A DNA stretch of 64,000 nucleotides from the NCBI GenBank assembly GCA_030272585.1, contig BSYQ01000004.1:930001-994000 (forward strand). The letters are read 5' to 3'. The stretch's first letter is position 1; every line of letters starts with the position of its first letter. Shown here in pieces: positions 35,147 through 46,123 of this stretch. Position numbers and translations under genes: made by a program. The notes beneath the pieces were generated by a model. The model was not told where the DNA came from, made no database searches, and worked only from the letters and a program-made list of their open reading frames with translations. The stretch is from Bryopsis sp. KO-2023. Its lineage: Eukaryota; Chlorophyta; Ulvophyceae; Bryopsidales; Bryopsidaceae.

Positions 35147-38100
35147 ACAATGTAGAATAGACATGGGAGGAAAGGAAAAGAAAAAAAAAGGAACTCAAGC
35201 AAGATATTTCCTTTTTTTGTATTTTCTGTTTTGTCATAATGCTCTTTCGTAGCAAAAAAAAGAGGGGTTAAAAAAAGAAAAAGACTTAAGGAAAAAAAAG
35301 TGGTAGAGAGTTGTCGATTTGCGCGGGTAGGAATAGAGGAAGGTTTTGAACGGTGCTGGATTTTTGGGGAAAAAAAAGATGTGGAGTGGTGAACTGCGTT
35401 TGAAAAAGAAAAAGAAGAAAAAAACAAACAGGAGGGAAAAAAGAGAGAAAAAAAAAACTTGGGGAAAAATGGGTGCTTCTTTGTCTGGTTGCGTAGCTTG
35501 TGGTGTTCGTTCGTTCGTTTTTTTTTATATTGATCTTCGTTCTTTTGTGTGGTTTCTGAATTAATGGGCACTTCATTTCATCTCTGGAAATGTCGGAAGA
35601 GGGAGGTTTTACATTATGCCAGAATCCCCTTCTTGGATACATTTGTTGTGTTAAGGGAGAAAATAGAGAAAAAAAGAGTGAGGAAAAAGAGAGAAAAAAA
35701 AGTGTGGGAAAAGGGGAAAAGAAAGAAAGAGAGAAATTGCACAACCCAGAGATAGTTTGTCGAAAAAAAAAAGGATTCGTTTTTTTCTTTCGACGAGTTG
35801 TTCTTGCGATGTCTTGACAACTCTTTTATGTTTCGCAGCCTCACGTGTTTTTTTGGGGGGGGTGGGGGTGGGGGGAAGCTGGAAAGAAACTGGGGTAAGC
35901 CTGTTTCTTTTTTAGCTGACGAAAGAAAAATCTGATGTGTTCTTTTTAACTCACAAAAGGTAAAAACATTGCAAGTGGGTTTTTTTTGGTTGCTGTTGGA
36001 GCAGAGTGATGTCTGAATCGTGGTTAAAAACAAAGAGGAAAATGGCTGAGAGGGCCTGGCTGTTATTGTTTTTTTCGTCCAGTCGATAGAAAAGTGGTGT
36101 GTGTTTGTTTGTGTGTGGGTTTTCTTTAAACAAAAGGTCACGGAGCTCCTGGCAGCGATGGGGATTTTCTTGGCACAGTTGACTAATTTGTCAAATTATC
36201 GACTTTTTCCAACGAACAGTCAGATTTTTGTGCTAAAATCGAGGGAGGAAAGAGAGAGAGAGACTCATGTGGAACCATATTGACTTTGATAGGGAAAATT
36301 GATGGACTCGAAATAGATCTGTATTTTGGACTTTTGGACTTTTTGGGAAAACGGGTGGGGGGGTTAAATCGGTCCGAAAGGTAACATGTTGTTGATAGGA
36401 AGGGTTTTTAAGAAAAAGGGAGGGTAAAAAAAAAGGTTTAAAAAAAAGAGGGTGAAAACAAAAGAAAAAGCACAAAAGGGGGAAAAAGAATTTGTAGAGT
36501 TTCCGCCGATAAATATATTTTAGTGGCCTTAATTTCATGTGTGGGAGAGCTGGAAGCCTTGGGTATGGTTGTTCACACGAACAAAATCCTAGTCAGGCTG
36601 AGGCACATTGCCACCCCCCACGATCCGGAACTGGGGGGATAGCTGTTTAAGAAGAGATGAAAAAAAAAAAGAAGGAAAAAAATTGGCCAAGTTCGACATA
36701 AAACGGAGAGGAAACTCGAATGCATGTGTGTGGGGGGAGGGGGGTGAAGCTGAATTTCATTTTTTTCCGCCCCTTTTTTTGGAAATTTTAACAAGAGGGA
36801 GGTTTTTTTGCAAGCCCCCCGTCTCACCATATGCTGCAATGTACCATCCTAAAAAAATATATATTGGTGAACTTTTGAAAAAACCGAACAGAAAAACTCT
36901 TTTTTTTTATTTTTCTTTTCGTTTCTGAAACTGGGTAGTGGGATAAAGACAACAAAAAAAAAGAAAAAAGAAAAGAAAACAAAGAAGAGAAAAAAAAGGA
37001 GTGTGCAGTTGTTAGGTTGCCATTCAATTTCTACATTTTTTTTGTTTCTTTTGTTTCTTTTGTTTTTTTTAATTTGGGGGAGAAGAAAAAAAGAAAAAAA
37101 AAATCGGGATAAAGAAAGAGAAAGAATTTGATGTTGGATGAGGCTCCTTTGCTGGATGGCCCAATCTGTGGCCATGTGGGTTTTGCGTGTTTGTGTTTTG
37201 TTTTCCTGTTTCTGTTTTTTTTTATTTGTTTTTTTTTTAAACACCGCAGTGGGTTTTTTTCCCTGCGAGTCGTTTTTTTTTTTATTTGTCGGTGTTTTTG
37301 TCGTGCTTTCTTCGACTTTGACCTTGATGCCTCTGAGGATACCTGCGATAAAAGAAACTTGAAAGGGAACTGGGATTTAAAAAAAAAAAAAAAAAGGGGT
37401 AAGAGAAGGAGAGTGAAAGAAAAAATTCTGTGGGAAGGAAAAGAAAGAAAGGAAGCTGAAGAAAAAATCTGCCAAACTCTTTTTTTTCTGGAAAAAAAAA
37501 ACCAAAAAAAAAAATGAAGTTGTGGCGTGGAAAAGAATATCAAGACGACTTTTTATAAAATTGCTGAGAAAAGAAAAGAAAAAGCAGAAAAATCAAGTGT
37601 GAAAGAAGAAGATGAGAATTTTTTTCTTGTTGAGTGCGTGTCGATAAACAAGATTGGGAAAGCCAAAACTCAGAAGGAAAAAAAACCGAAGAGGGAAAAA
37701 ACAAAACCTTTTTGATGTTTGTTTATGTGTTGGAAGAAATTTTGAGCATGATAATTGGGATCATATCTCTTTTGGAGTGTATCTTTAAATTTAATTTGAA
37801 AAAAAAAAAGGGCAAAAGCAAGATATGAAAAAGAGCTCATTTCAACAGCAAGATTTTAAAAAACAAAAAGAGAGAGAAAAAAAAATTATCCGGAGTGATA
37901 TTTGATCTTCACATTGTTTTTTTTATTTGTGTTTTTTTTTTGTTTTTTTTTTCGCCTTTTTTTTTGAATTTCTTTTTTTTTTTCTTTTCTTTACGTTTCT
38001 TTGGATACGCCCAAGGCGATTTGTAGTTTGTTGAAACTGCGAAAATTACTGTTTTTGAGATTTTCATAAGGGAAATCCCAGAGTTCCTATCGTTCGGTGT

Positions 38101-40330
38101 CAAGTTGTCTCGGGGTGAGGTTGGATGGAATAATATTTTCAAAAGAAAAAAAGAAAAAAAAAAAAAGACAGAGACGAATATATGTTGGTCGCGAGGTGTG
38201 ATACGGTTTGTCGGAAAAAATGGAAGAGGAAAAAAAAAGAAAACAAAAGAAATTCAGAGTGGGGGTATAAAAAAGAAGTTTGAAAGAAAAGAGAAAAAAA
38301 AGGTGCTTGAGTATGGGAGATTTTTGTGATGAAAAAAAAGAAGTGAAACAAAGGGACCAAAAACAAGCAAAAAAAAACAACAGTCAGCGTGAGGAAAAAA
38401 AAAGTGAGAGAGAATTGTGTCCCTTACTCATAAAGTGAAAAAAGAATTTCGTGTGTTTTGCTCGGTTTGGCGATTGGGGGGGTAGAAAAATCGAAACAAG
38501 GGGGGAAAAACAAATAAGTGTGTTTTACCTTATGATGGTAGTTGAAGCTGCTGGGATAGTTTTTGGTTGCGGTTGGTTTTTCTTCAATGGGGAGATAAAA
38601 TGGGGTGGGATGGGCGTTGTATTTTTCTTTTCTGTACTTTTTTGTCTGAAGAGAAAACAAAAATTCTTCTGCAATTTTGTGAGGTGGCTCGAGGGTAATT
38701 GAAACAAACATGCACTTTTTCCCGATAAAAAAAAACTCCCTCCGTCGTTTGAGATGGGGTTCACGGCGTTGGGCAGCTTCTTCTACACACCCTCATTTTT
38801 TTGTCAGGGTTGTTTTTTTTTTGTTTTTTGTTTTCATCAGGGTTTATGAAAGCCTGACAGGGTGGTTGCGGAGAGGCTGGGAAAAAAAAAAACAGGGTGC
38901 TTTTGTTGTGTCGTTGCTTTCGTTTTTCTGTTTTTTTTTATAAAATTCGTGGGAAGGTTTTTTTTTTGGGGGGGGGGGAGGGTTGGGTGGGTAAGGGAAA
39001 AGGTTGCCGAAACCAAGAACACACAAAGAGAAGTGAAAATATGCTGCCAGTCGATTTGACATTGCTCGTTCTTTTCGGTGGAGGATTTTTTGGGGGTTTT
39101 TTTCGCTTGAGAAAAGAGAGCATAGGGTAGGGTGTCGAATCTCCAGCATTTGAGGGGGGGGGGTAAAGAAAAAGAATTGGGACTGAAGAGAAAACACAAA
39201 AGAAAGAAAACCTTTTGATGAACTTTTTTTTGTTGGATTTTTTTTAACTCAACAAAGTAATAAGAACTGGGTAAATTCATGCCTTAATGAGGCTCCATGG
39301 GAAGGGGAAACTGTAAAACTGAATTGTAACCAACATTGCCGGAAAAAGAAAAAACAAAATGGTGGAAAGAAGTCTGTCAGCATTTTTGTTTCGCTGCGAC
39401 TTGCTCTGGTTTTTTGGATTTTGTGAGGGGTTCCTCGATCCGATGTTTATTTTTTTGTTTATTTTTTTGAGTTTTCTTTTTGCTTGGAGTTTTGATTAAT
39501 TGAATGGTTTTTTCTTTCTGGGGTGTGTGAGTGGGAGAATCGTTGCTTTAAATTTTCCCACAGCATATTTTGGGGCCTCTCCAGTAACTGTACCCTGTTT
39601 TTTGTCTCTTAATAGGATTCTCTTTGTATCATATCAAATCAGGTTTTTCTTCCGTTGGATTATATATTCCCTGAAAATTGACTTTCATCCCCAACGAAGC
39701 TTTTTTTGACATTTTGAATTGTCAGCGCCCCTCTCCACACAGGAGCCCACATCTTTCAATCAACTTCTCCTGTTCCTGGGAAAAGGGCGAAATCGTTTCA
39801 CTTTTCCCCCCAAAAGCTCAAGTATTCTGCCATCGATGCGATGCAACATAGGCTAATGGATGGGAATATGCCGAGGCATCACTGAGAGGACCACCAGAGG
39901 TCGAGAGCTTACCGAGCGGGCTCCTCCACGCCGTAGTACGTCGTCTATTTCAAATAAATCGATGTGTCGACGATGTGTCGTCACTTAACCCCCCCTCGGC
40001 CTCACCCCTTTCATCCATCCACCTCCAAAACCCGTTCCCGCTGCCGCGATTCTAAACAAAACCGACGCCCGAAAACGACGGATCATCCATTTGAATGGTT
40101 TCTTCACCCCACCACAGCTAACACGCTCATCAAAGCGTGAAAAAGGAGGGGTGCTCTGTCGAGACATCGGGATTTCAGCAAGGCCTTGTTCATTCTTTGT
40201 TCTTTTTGAGTAGATTTCGCGGTGGTCGAGGAAATAAACCCCCCCAAAAAAAGGAAAAAAAAACTCACGTAAGTCGAGCGAAAGGGGGAAAAAAACTGTT
40301 GACGGGAAAAGGTTCGTGGGGGGAAGAGAA
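35147..40330. other. 5.2-kb homopolymer-rich tract without a recognisable gene
   Basis: From the CCCH stop to the F-box/WD40 start the + strand is dominated by A-rich and G/A-rich runs mixed with T-rich runs (for example A14 near 37380, T9-T10 at many places). Reading frames here are low-complexity Lys/Glu/Phe strings on both strands and are not supported as genes. The tract may be a very long 3' UTR, a noncoding transcript or degenerate repeat DNA. The last 600 bp (from about 39,720) return to mixed composition and probably hold the next promoter. Confidence 0.5.
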
Positions 40331-41437
40331 ATGGAGTGCCGATTGATCCAAATGGAGTTACCCAGCGAAATCATTGCGATAATTTTCTCACGTCTTTCTG
40401 GGAAGGACATCGGGCGGGCTGCCTGCGTGTGTGGTCAATGGAGCACAGTCGCTGCACACGATCACACGCTCTGGCGCAAAGTTTACGAAAGGGATTTCGG
40501 GGTGACCCGCCATCAGACCAGGCTGAGCAACTGGAAAGAGTCTTACCTGCTGGAGAGAAGATGGAGGTCTGGAACAGTCCATTCAACATCCATCAATGCT
40601 GGCTGCGAAGTCATGTGTCTGACATTCTGCGGGAGCTTGATTTTCTCGGGGGGTTCGGATGGGGCGATCAGAGTTTGGGACATGGCCAGCAGAAAACTGG
40701 TTCAAGTGTTGAACAGTCACCAGGATATCGTGACATGCATTCAAGTGGACGAGGCTAAAATCGTCAGTGGATCTTTTGATGGAACGGTCAAAATCTGGGA
40801 GGTGTGCAACGGGCTGATGGTGACTACGCTCAGGTGTCATTCCAGGGAAGTGATGTGTCTGAAGTTTCAAGGAAACCGGCTGGTGACTGGCTCCGTCGAT
40901 ACAACGCTCAAGGTTTGGGATTTGGACTCAAAAACTTGCATGAACACCTTGGAAGGCCACCAGCATCACGTAAACTGCTTGGATATGGATGCCGGACGTG
41001 CAGTGAGCGGGTCTGGAGATGCCACCATAAAGGTGTGGGATTTGGAGTCTGGGGAATGCGTCCGGACGCTGAAAGGAGCCAATCAGTATTTGACGTGTGT
41101 GAGAATATGGGGGGATTTCATAGTGAGCGGGTCGAAAGACACATTGATTAGGATTTGGGATATCGGCACCGGTCGATGCATTAGGGAACTGAAGGGGCAT
41201 GCGGATGCTGTGGCTTGTATTCAGCTGAGCGGGGGGAAGATTGTGAGTGGTGCGTGGGACACCGACATTAAGGTTTGGGATTTCGGGTCGGGGAAGTGTG
41301 TGAGAACTCTAGAAGGCCATGATGAGTGCGTTTTATCCGTCAAGTTGGATGAGGAGAAGGTGGTCAGCGGATCGTGGGATTGCACGGTCAGAATTTGGGA
41401 CTTTTCGGGGGAATCCACCGCTATGCATAAGGTTTAG
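40331..41437 (+). CDS. F-box/WD40 protein (SCF substrate receptor type)
   Basis: One exon encodes 368 aa. The F-box is at residues 9-50: LPSEIIAIIFSRLSGKDIGR then CVCGQWSTVAAHDHTLWRKV. WD40 repeats fill the rest, about seven blades from residue 92, each ending in a form of VSGSxDxTIKVWD (for example IVSGSFDGTVKIWEV, VTGSVDTTLKVWDL, VSGSGDATIKVWDL, VSGSWDCTVRIWDF). The layout matches the Fbw7/Cdc4/Met30 class, in which the F-box binds Skp1 and the propeller binds the degradation target; a target cannot be told. The protein lacks the long N-terminal region of Fbw7 and Cdc4. The ATG at 40331 is the first in frame that keeps the whole F-box; an upstream in-frame GTG is not needed. Confidence 0.92.
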   Translation: MECRLIQMELPSEIIAIIFSRLSGKDIGRAACVCGQWSTVAAHDHTLWRKVYERDFGVTRHQTRLSNWKESYLLERRWRSGTVHSTSINAGCEVMCLTFCGSLIFSGGSDGAIRVWDMASRKLVQVLNSHQDIVTCIQVDEAKIVSGSFDGTVKIWEVCNGLMVTTLRCHSREVMCLKFQGNRLVTGSVDTTLKVWDLDSKTCMNTLEGHQHHVNCLDMDAGRAVSGSGDATIKVWDLESGECVRTLKGANQYLTCVRIWGDFIVSGSKDTLIRIWDIGTGRCIRELKGHADAVACIQLSGGKIVSGAWDTDIKVWDFGSGKCVRTLEGHDECVLSVKLDEEKVVSGSWDCTVRIWDFSGESTAMHKV

Positions 41438-42668
41438 AAAAAAAGGGGGGTGGGGGTGGGGGAAGATTTTAGCCACGGAAGGTGTGGAACCATTGATTTT
41501 CATTTTTCTGTTTTTTGTTTTTTTGTTTTCCCCCCTCTTTGGTGTTATCAGGGGTGGGGAGGCAGCGGGCACATATATAAGGTTTATATTCATTAATCAA
41601 GTCACAGAGAGAGAAAAAAAAAATACAGAGTGTGTTTGTGTAAAAGAAAAAAGAAAGACAAGGTTTTAAAAAAAAAAGCACGTTTGTTTGTGAATCTTAC
41701 AGGCTTTCAGCGATTGATTGACAGCTGATGGTCTTTTTTTTTAAAAAAGGTCGTTTGTAGGGTTGTTTTGAGAGAAAGCACTTTGGAAAAGAAAAAGGGG
41801 GAAGAAGAAAAGAAAAAAAAAGAAGCAAGAAGCATTTCTTTTTTTTTTGTTTTTTTTGGAATTGGTTGGGAACTGTCAGAGACAGAAATCGCCTTTTTTT
41901 TGGGTTAACAACCCTCATAAGTATTCCGGGAGGAAGTGGGGTTGAAAGTCAAAAAACAGCAATCGTCTTTGTTCTACTAACAACCCTGATTGGTTTATTG
42001 ATTTTCCGGGGGGTTGAATGCAGTACCAATCGTATTTTTGTCATAAAGGGAGCATTTCTCAAGTTTGCGTTTCGTTTCATAAGAGACCAGTTTGAATTCA
42101 AAAAGACGGAGATGGAGTAGGACCGTTTGGGGGGTTGGAAATGCTGGGTTGGATGCAGTTGTAACTATGAGATGTTTTTGACCGGTTTAAAGCTTTGGAT
42201 ACACCGTCTCGAATGTTTTGTGCCCTCCCTGACACCATTTGTCACCACCATAATAACCCCATAATCCACTCATCTCAGAAATCAGGTGGAAAACAGAAAA
42301 ATAGGATGCGGAGGCCTGTATAATGCTCTTCTTTCAGCAATCAAATGAACCACACACGAGGTTTCTTCCGGGTAAAAAGCTTGGGCAGATATTTTCTTAC
42401 ACGAACCACACAGTCCCGGCCAATAACCAACAAATACAAGAAGGCAAAGAAAGGCCATCGCCCCCCCTAATGCGGGAAAATTATGAACACCATGCGAAGA
42501 ACCCGCCCCCAGTCTCGATTTCGGGCGCAGACAACTCACATCAAATCCCTGTATCAGTGACGTGTGGTCGATTGTACCAATGGTACTGGCAACCGTGGTA
42601 CTTGTGCAAAGGAGGGCGCTCTGCTTCCCACCATCAGTTTCTTTCCCTAAACAATTACCAGAACACCG
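41438..42668. other. 1.2-kb intergenic region
   Basis: A-rich and T-rich homopolymer DNA follows the F-box stop, as in the tract before it. Two copies of a short acaaccct segment occur at about 41909 and 41980. No gene seen. Confidence 0.4.
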
Positions 42669-45151
42669 ATGTCCAACTTGTTGAAGCTCGGCAACACCGC
42701 TCTTCCCTGCTTGACGCCACGGCCAGCCCGATTCGATCCATGCAGGATCGGGCGGGCGCTGGGTAGCGAGCGCAGCGTGATCGCGCGCAAGGCAAACTTC
42801 GTTGAGAAACGATTGCGAGCTCTTTCTCGCGAGGATGTATCAGATCAAGAAGGAAAACCCATCGCAATGATCGAGAACTGGGGGGAGCCACCCCCACCGT
42901 CGCGGACTTTCTTGTTTTCCTGCGACGACTCTGACCTGTCTGTCACGGGGGCTCGGTTTTTGTTCGACCATGTCGTCGGAGAAGGTACCTACGCGCAGCG
43001 TGCACATTGTCTATAGCCCCATTGTCGTAAGGAATAGATCCGGACGTTTTTCCGCATCGGGCCCGCCAGGTCTACCCATCGCGTGAAAAGTTTGTTTACA
43101 TGAGATCGGGGACGGTCGAGGTGCTGCTGACGATGCTTTCCGACAAGGGCACGAAAATTCTAGGGTCCATTGTCTGGTCCCCTCTTTCGATCGGATGTTT
43201 GGTGGCGGGTTTTATGTGTTTTTCTGTGTTTGTCGTAGGCGACACAGTGCATTTTGTACATGTTCTGAACGATGACCGCGACGAGATGATCGGGGTGGAC
43301 GACATGTACTCGCAGCCATCCAATCTGAATCTCGTTCAGGGCGACGATGAAGCCAAGGTCCGCTGGATTCACGTTTTTTTTTTTCTTGAAAAAAAAAAAA
43401 AAAAGTTCAGCTGCCCAGTCAGCTTCCACATGAATCAGCTGTTGGAAGTAGCTCTGGTGGTCGGTTTTCGAAAGGGAAGTCACCTTTTCGAAAGGGAAGT
43501 CACCGTTCAGAGGCTGGGGTGGTTTCCGGAATGATGATTTTTTTCTGTGGTATATATGTAGGAGCATTATGAGCACTTGGGTGCGGTTGGGGCCCGGATG
43601 ATGCAAGACAGATTCGGTGCATTCATGAAAACAAACATAAGAATGCAGGTACCTGCAATTCAACAGTTGTCGATCACTTCTGTTCAAGCACACAGAGAAG
43701 TAGCGCCGGCCTCTTCTTACGACTTTTTTCTATAATTCTCATTCACAGTGAAATCCAAAGGAGAAAGTTTTTATTTACTGAGATCAATTCTGGTATGCTT
43801 GGTTGCACTTCCTTATGAGTTTTTGTGTCCTTTCTTTTCATTCACAGTGAAATCAGAATCAGAGTAAGAATACATTTTTCTGTATTAACATTGATTCTGA
43901 TGTGCTCGGTTGCAGTTCCATTTGCCATTGATGAGGGGTCCAGAATCAGCTTCCGATATTGGGGAAACGCTGTGCAAACTGGCTGAAGATATCAATGCTG
44001 ACATGCTTGTTGTGGTCACCCCCTGCAGGTCCAGTAACCGAGTTGCACCTAACATAATTTTCCTCAAAAACCATTGCTTTTTCTCAAAACCCCCCCCCCC
44101 AAAAAAAAAAAAAAGAAAAAAAAGAAAACTAGAGATTTTTTTTAACTTTGTGTGTTGCGCATCGCGTAAAAGCTGAACCGCGCGTGCTTCTAAGAAAAGA
44201 AGAATTGACTTTTAATTTCTGGTGAACTCCTTTTCCCTCGTTGGTCACTCCAGAGCAGCCCTTTAACCATACAAAGCCAACTACTTGTCTTGATGAAAAT
44301 TTCTGGCTTTGCAGGGGTGCATTCAGTGAGTGTGGATCTGTTGGACACCACTGCTACGAGCATGCTCGGATACCCATTCTGGTGGTGCCTCCAAAAGCTC
44401 TCGACCCCGAAATGGAGTTCAGCAATTCTGCATTCATCATTGCGAAAGACAGCAACGAGGCTGAAAAGTTACAGGACTGGGTTCGCTTAGCCAACCTCTC
44501 TGCAGGAGGTAAAAACCAAATTTCTCAAATTCCTCAAACAAACGGTTTTCCACTTTTTATGTTGGGGAGGTGATAGTGGATGCTTTCTTTTCGACAGGTG
44601 TGTTTATGCATACATTGAACATCGAGGATGAGGTGTCGGGGGCTGTCTGTGTTGATCGTCTGAAGGAGGAAACGCATGCTGAACGCCCGAAGTTCATAGC
44701 GATGTTTTCACAAGCAGACATGGTGAGTGTCCGAACAGCTGCCACATTGTAATAACCAGCCGACATCTGTCAGAATTCCACGTGGGACCCTGATCAAGCG
44801 TGCAGCTTTAGTCACTCTCACTCCACCATTTTGTTTCTTCCAGACCTTGAGAAAATCTGGTGAAGTTTGTTCTCCAAGACTGGAATTTTTGAGGGGAGGG
44901 GGAAAGCGATGCTGAGCTGTTGAGTGTCCTTGTGTGTGTGTTTTTAGAGTTTGATGGAGGAGCTTGCACACCCTCCGTTCGTGGCAAACTTCTGTGCGAG
45001 GTCTCATTACCCTGTGGTGCTGGTCCCAACCAGCCGCAAGAGCCCAGAGAGTCGGGAATCTAAATTGAAGGGCTGGGAGGGGTCCACGGTGGAAACTTCT
45101 GGAACGATGTCTGGTGGTGCATCAAGCATGAATGCAACCTTGGAGATGTAG
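42669..45151 (+). CDS. tandem universal-stress-protein-domain protein
   Basis: Seven phase-consistent exons, 42669-42984, 43239-43357, 43562-43648, 43916-44028, 44315-44508, 44598-44722 and 44948-45151, give 385 aa. After a 60-residue basic N-terminus, the first USP domain runs from RTFLFSCDDSDLSVTGARFL through VHFVHVLND and LAEDINADMLVVVTPC to YEHARIPILVVPP. A second, degenerate copy starts at SAFIIAKDSNEAEKLQDWVR and ends at FCARSHYPVVLVPTSR. USP domains have an alpha/beta nucleotide-binding fold. The Gly-rich loop in the first domain is only partly conserved (RGAFSECGSVGHH), and the second lacks it, so ATP binding is doubtful. The tail is Ser/Thr/Gly-rich. Introns 2 and 3 carry short duplications reported separately. 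Confidence 0.83.
43465..43504. repeat. perfect 2 x 20-bp tandem repeat in USP intron 2
   Basis: The unit ttttcgaaagggaagtcacc occurs twice without a gap or mismatch, inside the intron between exons 2 and 3 of the USP gene. Exact identity suggests a recent slippage or repair event. Confidence 0.95.
43738..43920. repeat. duplicated 3' intron segment, USP intron 3
   Basis: Two diverged copies start with attcacagtgaaatc (43741 and 43840) and end with ggttgcacttcc (43801-43812) and ggttgcagttcc (43908-43919). The second provides the real acceptor of exon 4; in the first the AG is changed to AC. Confidence 0.8.
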
Positions 45152-46123
45152 AATGAATAAGTTCAGCGGACGAACATTGTGTGGCAGAGAACAGGAGGAA
45201 ATTTAACCAGAAACTTGTATGTGTGTATATATATTTGAGAAGAGTTTATTTATGATGATGGTGTTTTGCAAGCACCTGTATGATGGAGTTTTGATGGCTT
45301 TTTTTCTGCTTTTTTTCTGCTTTTTTTTTCTTACTTTGGAGTGCTGGTAAGCAGTGGTATTTTGAGAGATATTAGGCCGAGAAGAGTATGGGGTGTATTA
45401 TTCGATAAAAAGGGTGGGTTTCTTTGTTATTTTTATTTTTGGAGGGGGTTTGCGGATTAGAATCCCCCCCCCCTTTTGATATTGACAGAGAACTAAATAT
45501 AGATCCTGACCAAACTTAAGGTCCAAACTTGGGTCAACTAGTTCTGAGAGAATTAGATCACTTTTAGCGATTGGTAAAAGAGGGAGGTTGTTGGAATTAG
45601 ATGAGTTTATGAGTGTGAAGTATATTCGACAATGAATGGTTTTGGAGGGGGAGTAGTTATCTTGCGTGTATCAACAAATGAACTTGGTGGTGCTGCTGCT
45701 GGTGTTTTCATTTCAGCACTCTTTGATTTTGATTTTGATTTTTCTTTTCTTTTTTAATTTGCTAGGGAATAGCTGAAAAGCGGCTAAGGCCGCAGGACAG
45801 ACCTATGACTGGATGTGTGAGGCTGAATCTTTAATTTTAAACTGCTCAAATGCTGTGAAAAAGTTCAGGTTAAGGCGGTGGAACATACAAATGCAAAAGC
45901 TGTTGTGAGTTTTTATTCTTTTCGTGCTTCTGGCTACAAGTCAGGAACAAAAAGCAACACATCACTGGATTTGATCCTCCATATTTTTTTTTTCAAAGCG
46001 AGCTTTCCCCCTTGACAAAAAGCAATATAGAGAAAAACTCCAATCATTTGACCATTCGTGTGTCCAGGGAATATTTGCCATGAAAGGCATAAAACTGTCA
46101 CCACAGAGAATCAAATTACACGC
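45152..46123. other. convergent intergenic region, USP / ELMO
   Basis: The 3' flanks of two converging genes. A C10 run lies near 45464 and T-rich runs near 45300 and 45740. No exon was recognised. Confidence 0.4.

Noticed and set aside
35286..39280. Many Lys/Glu- or Phe/Ser-rich frames on both strands
   Set aside because: They are translations of A-, T- and GA-rich homopolymer DNA and lack any normal protein composition.
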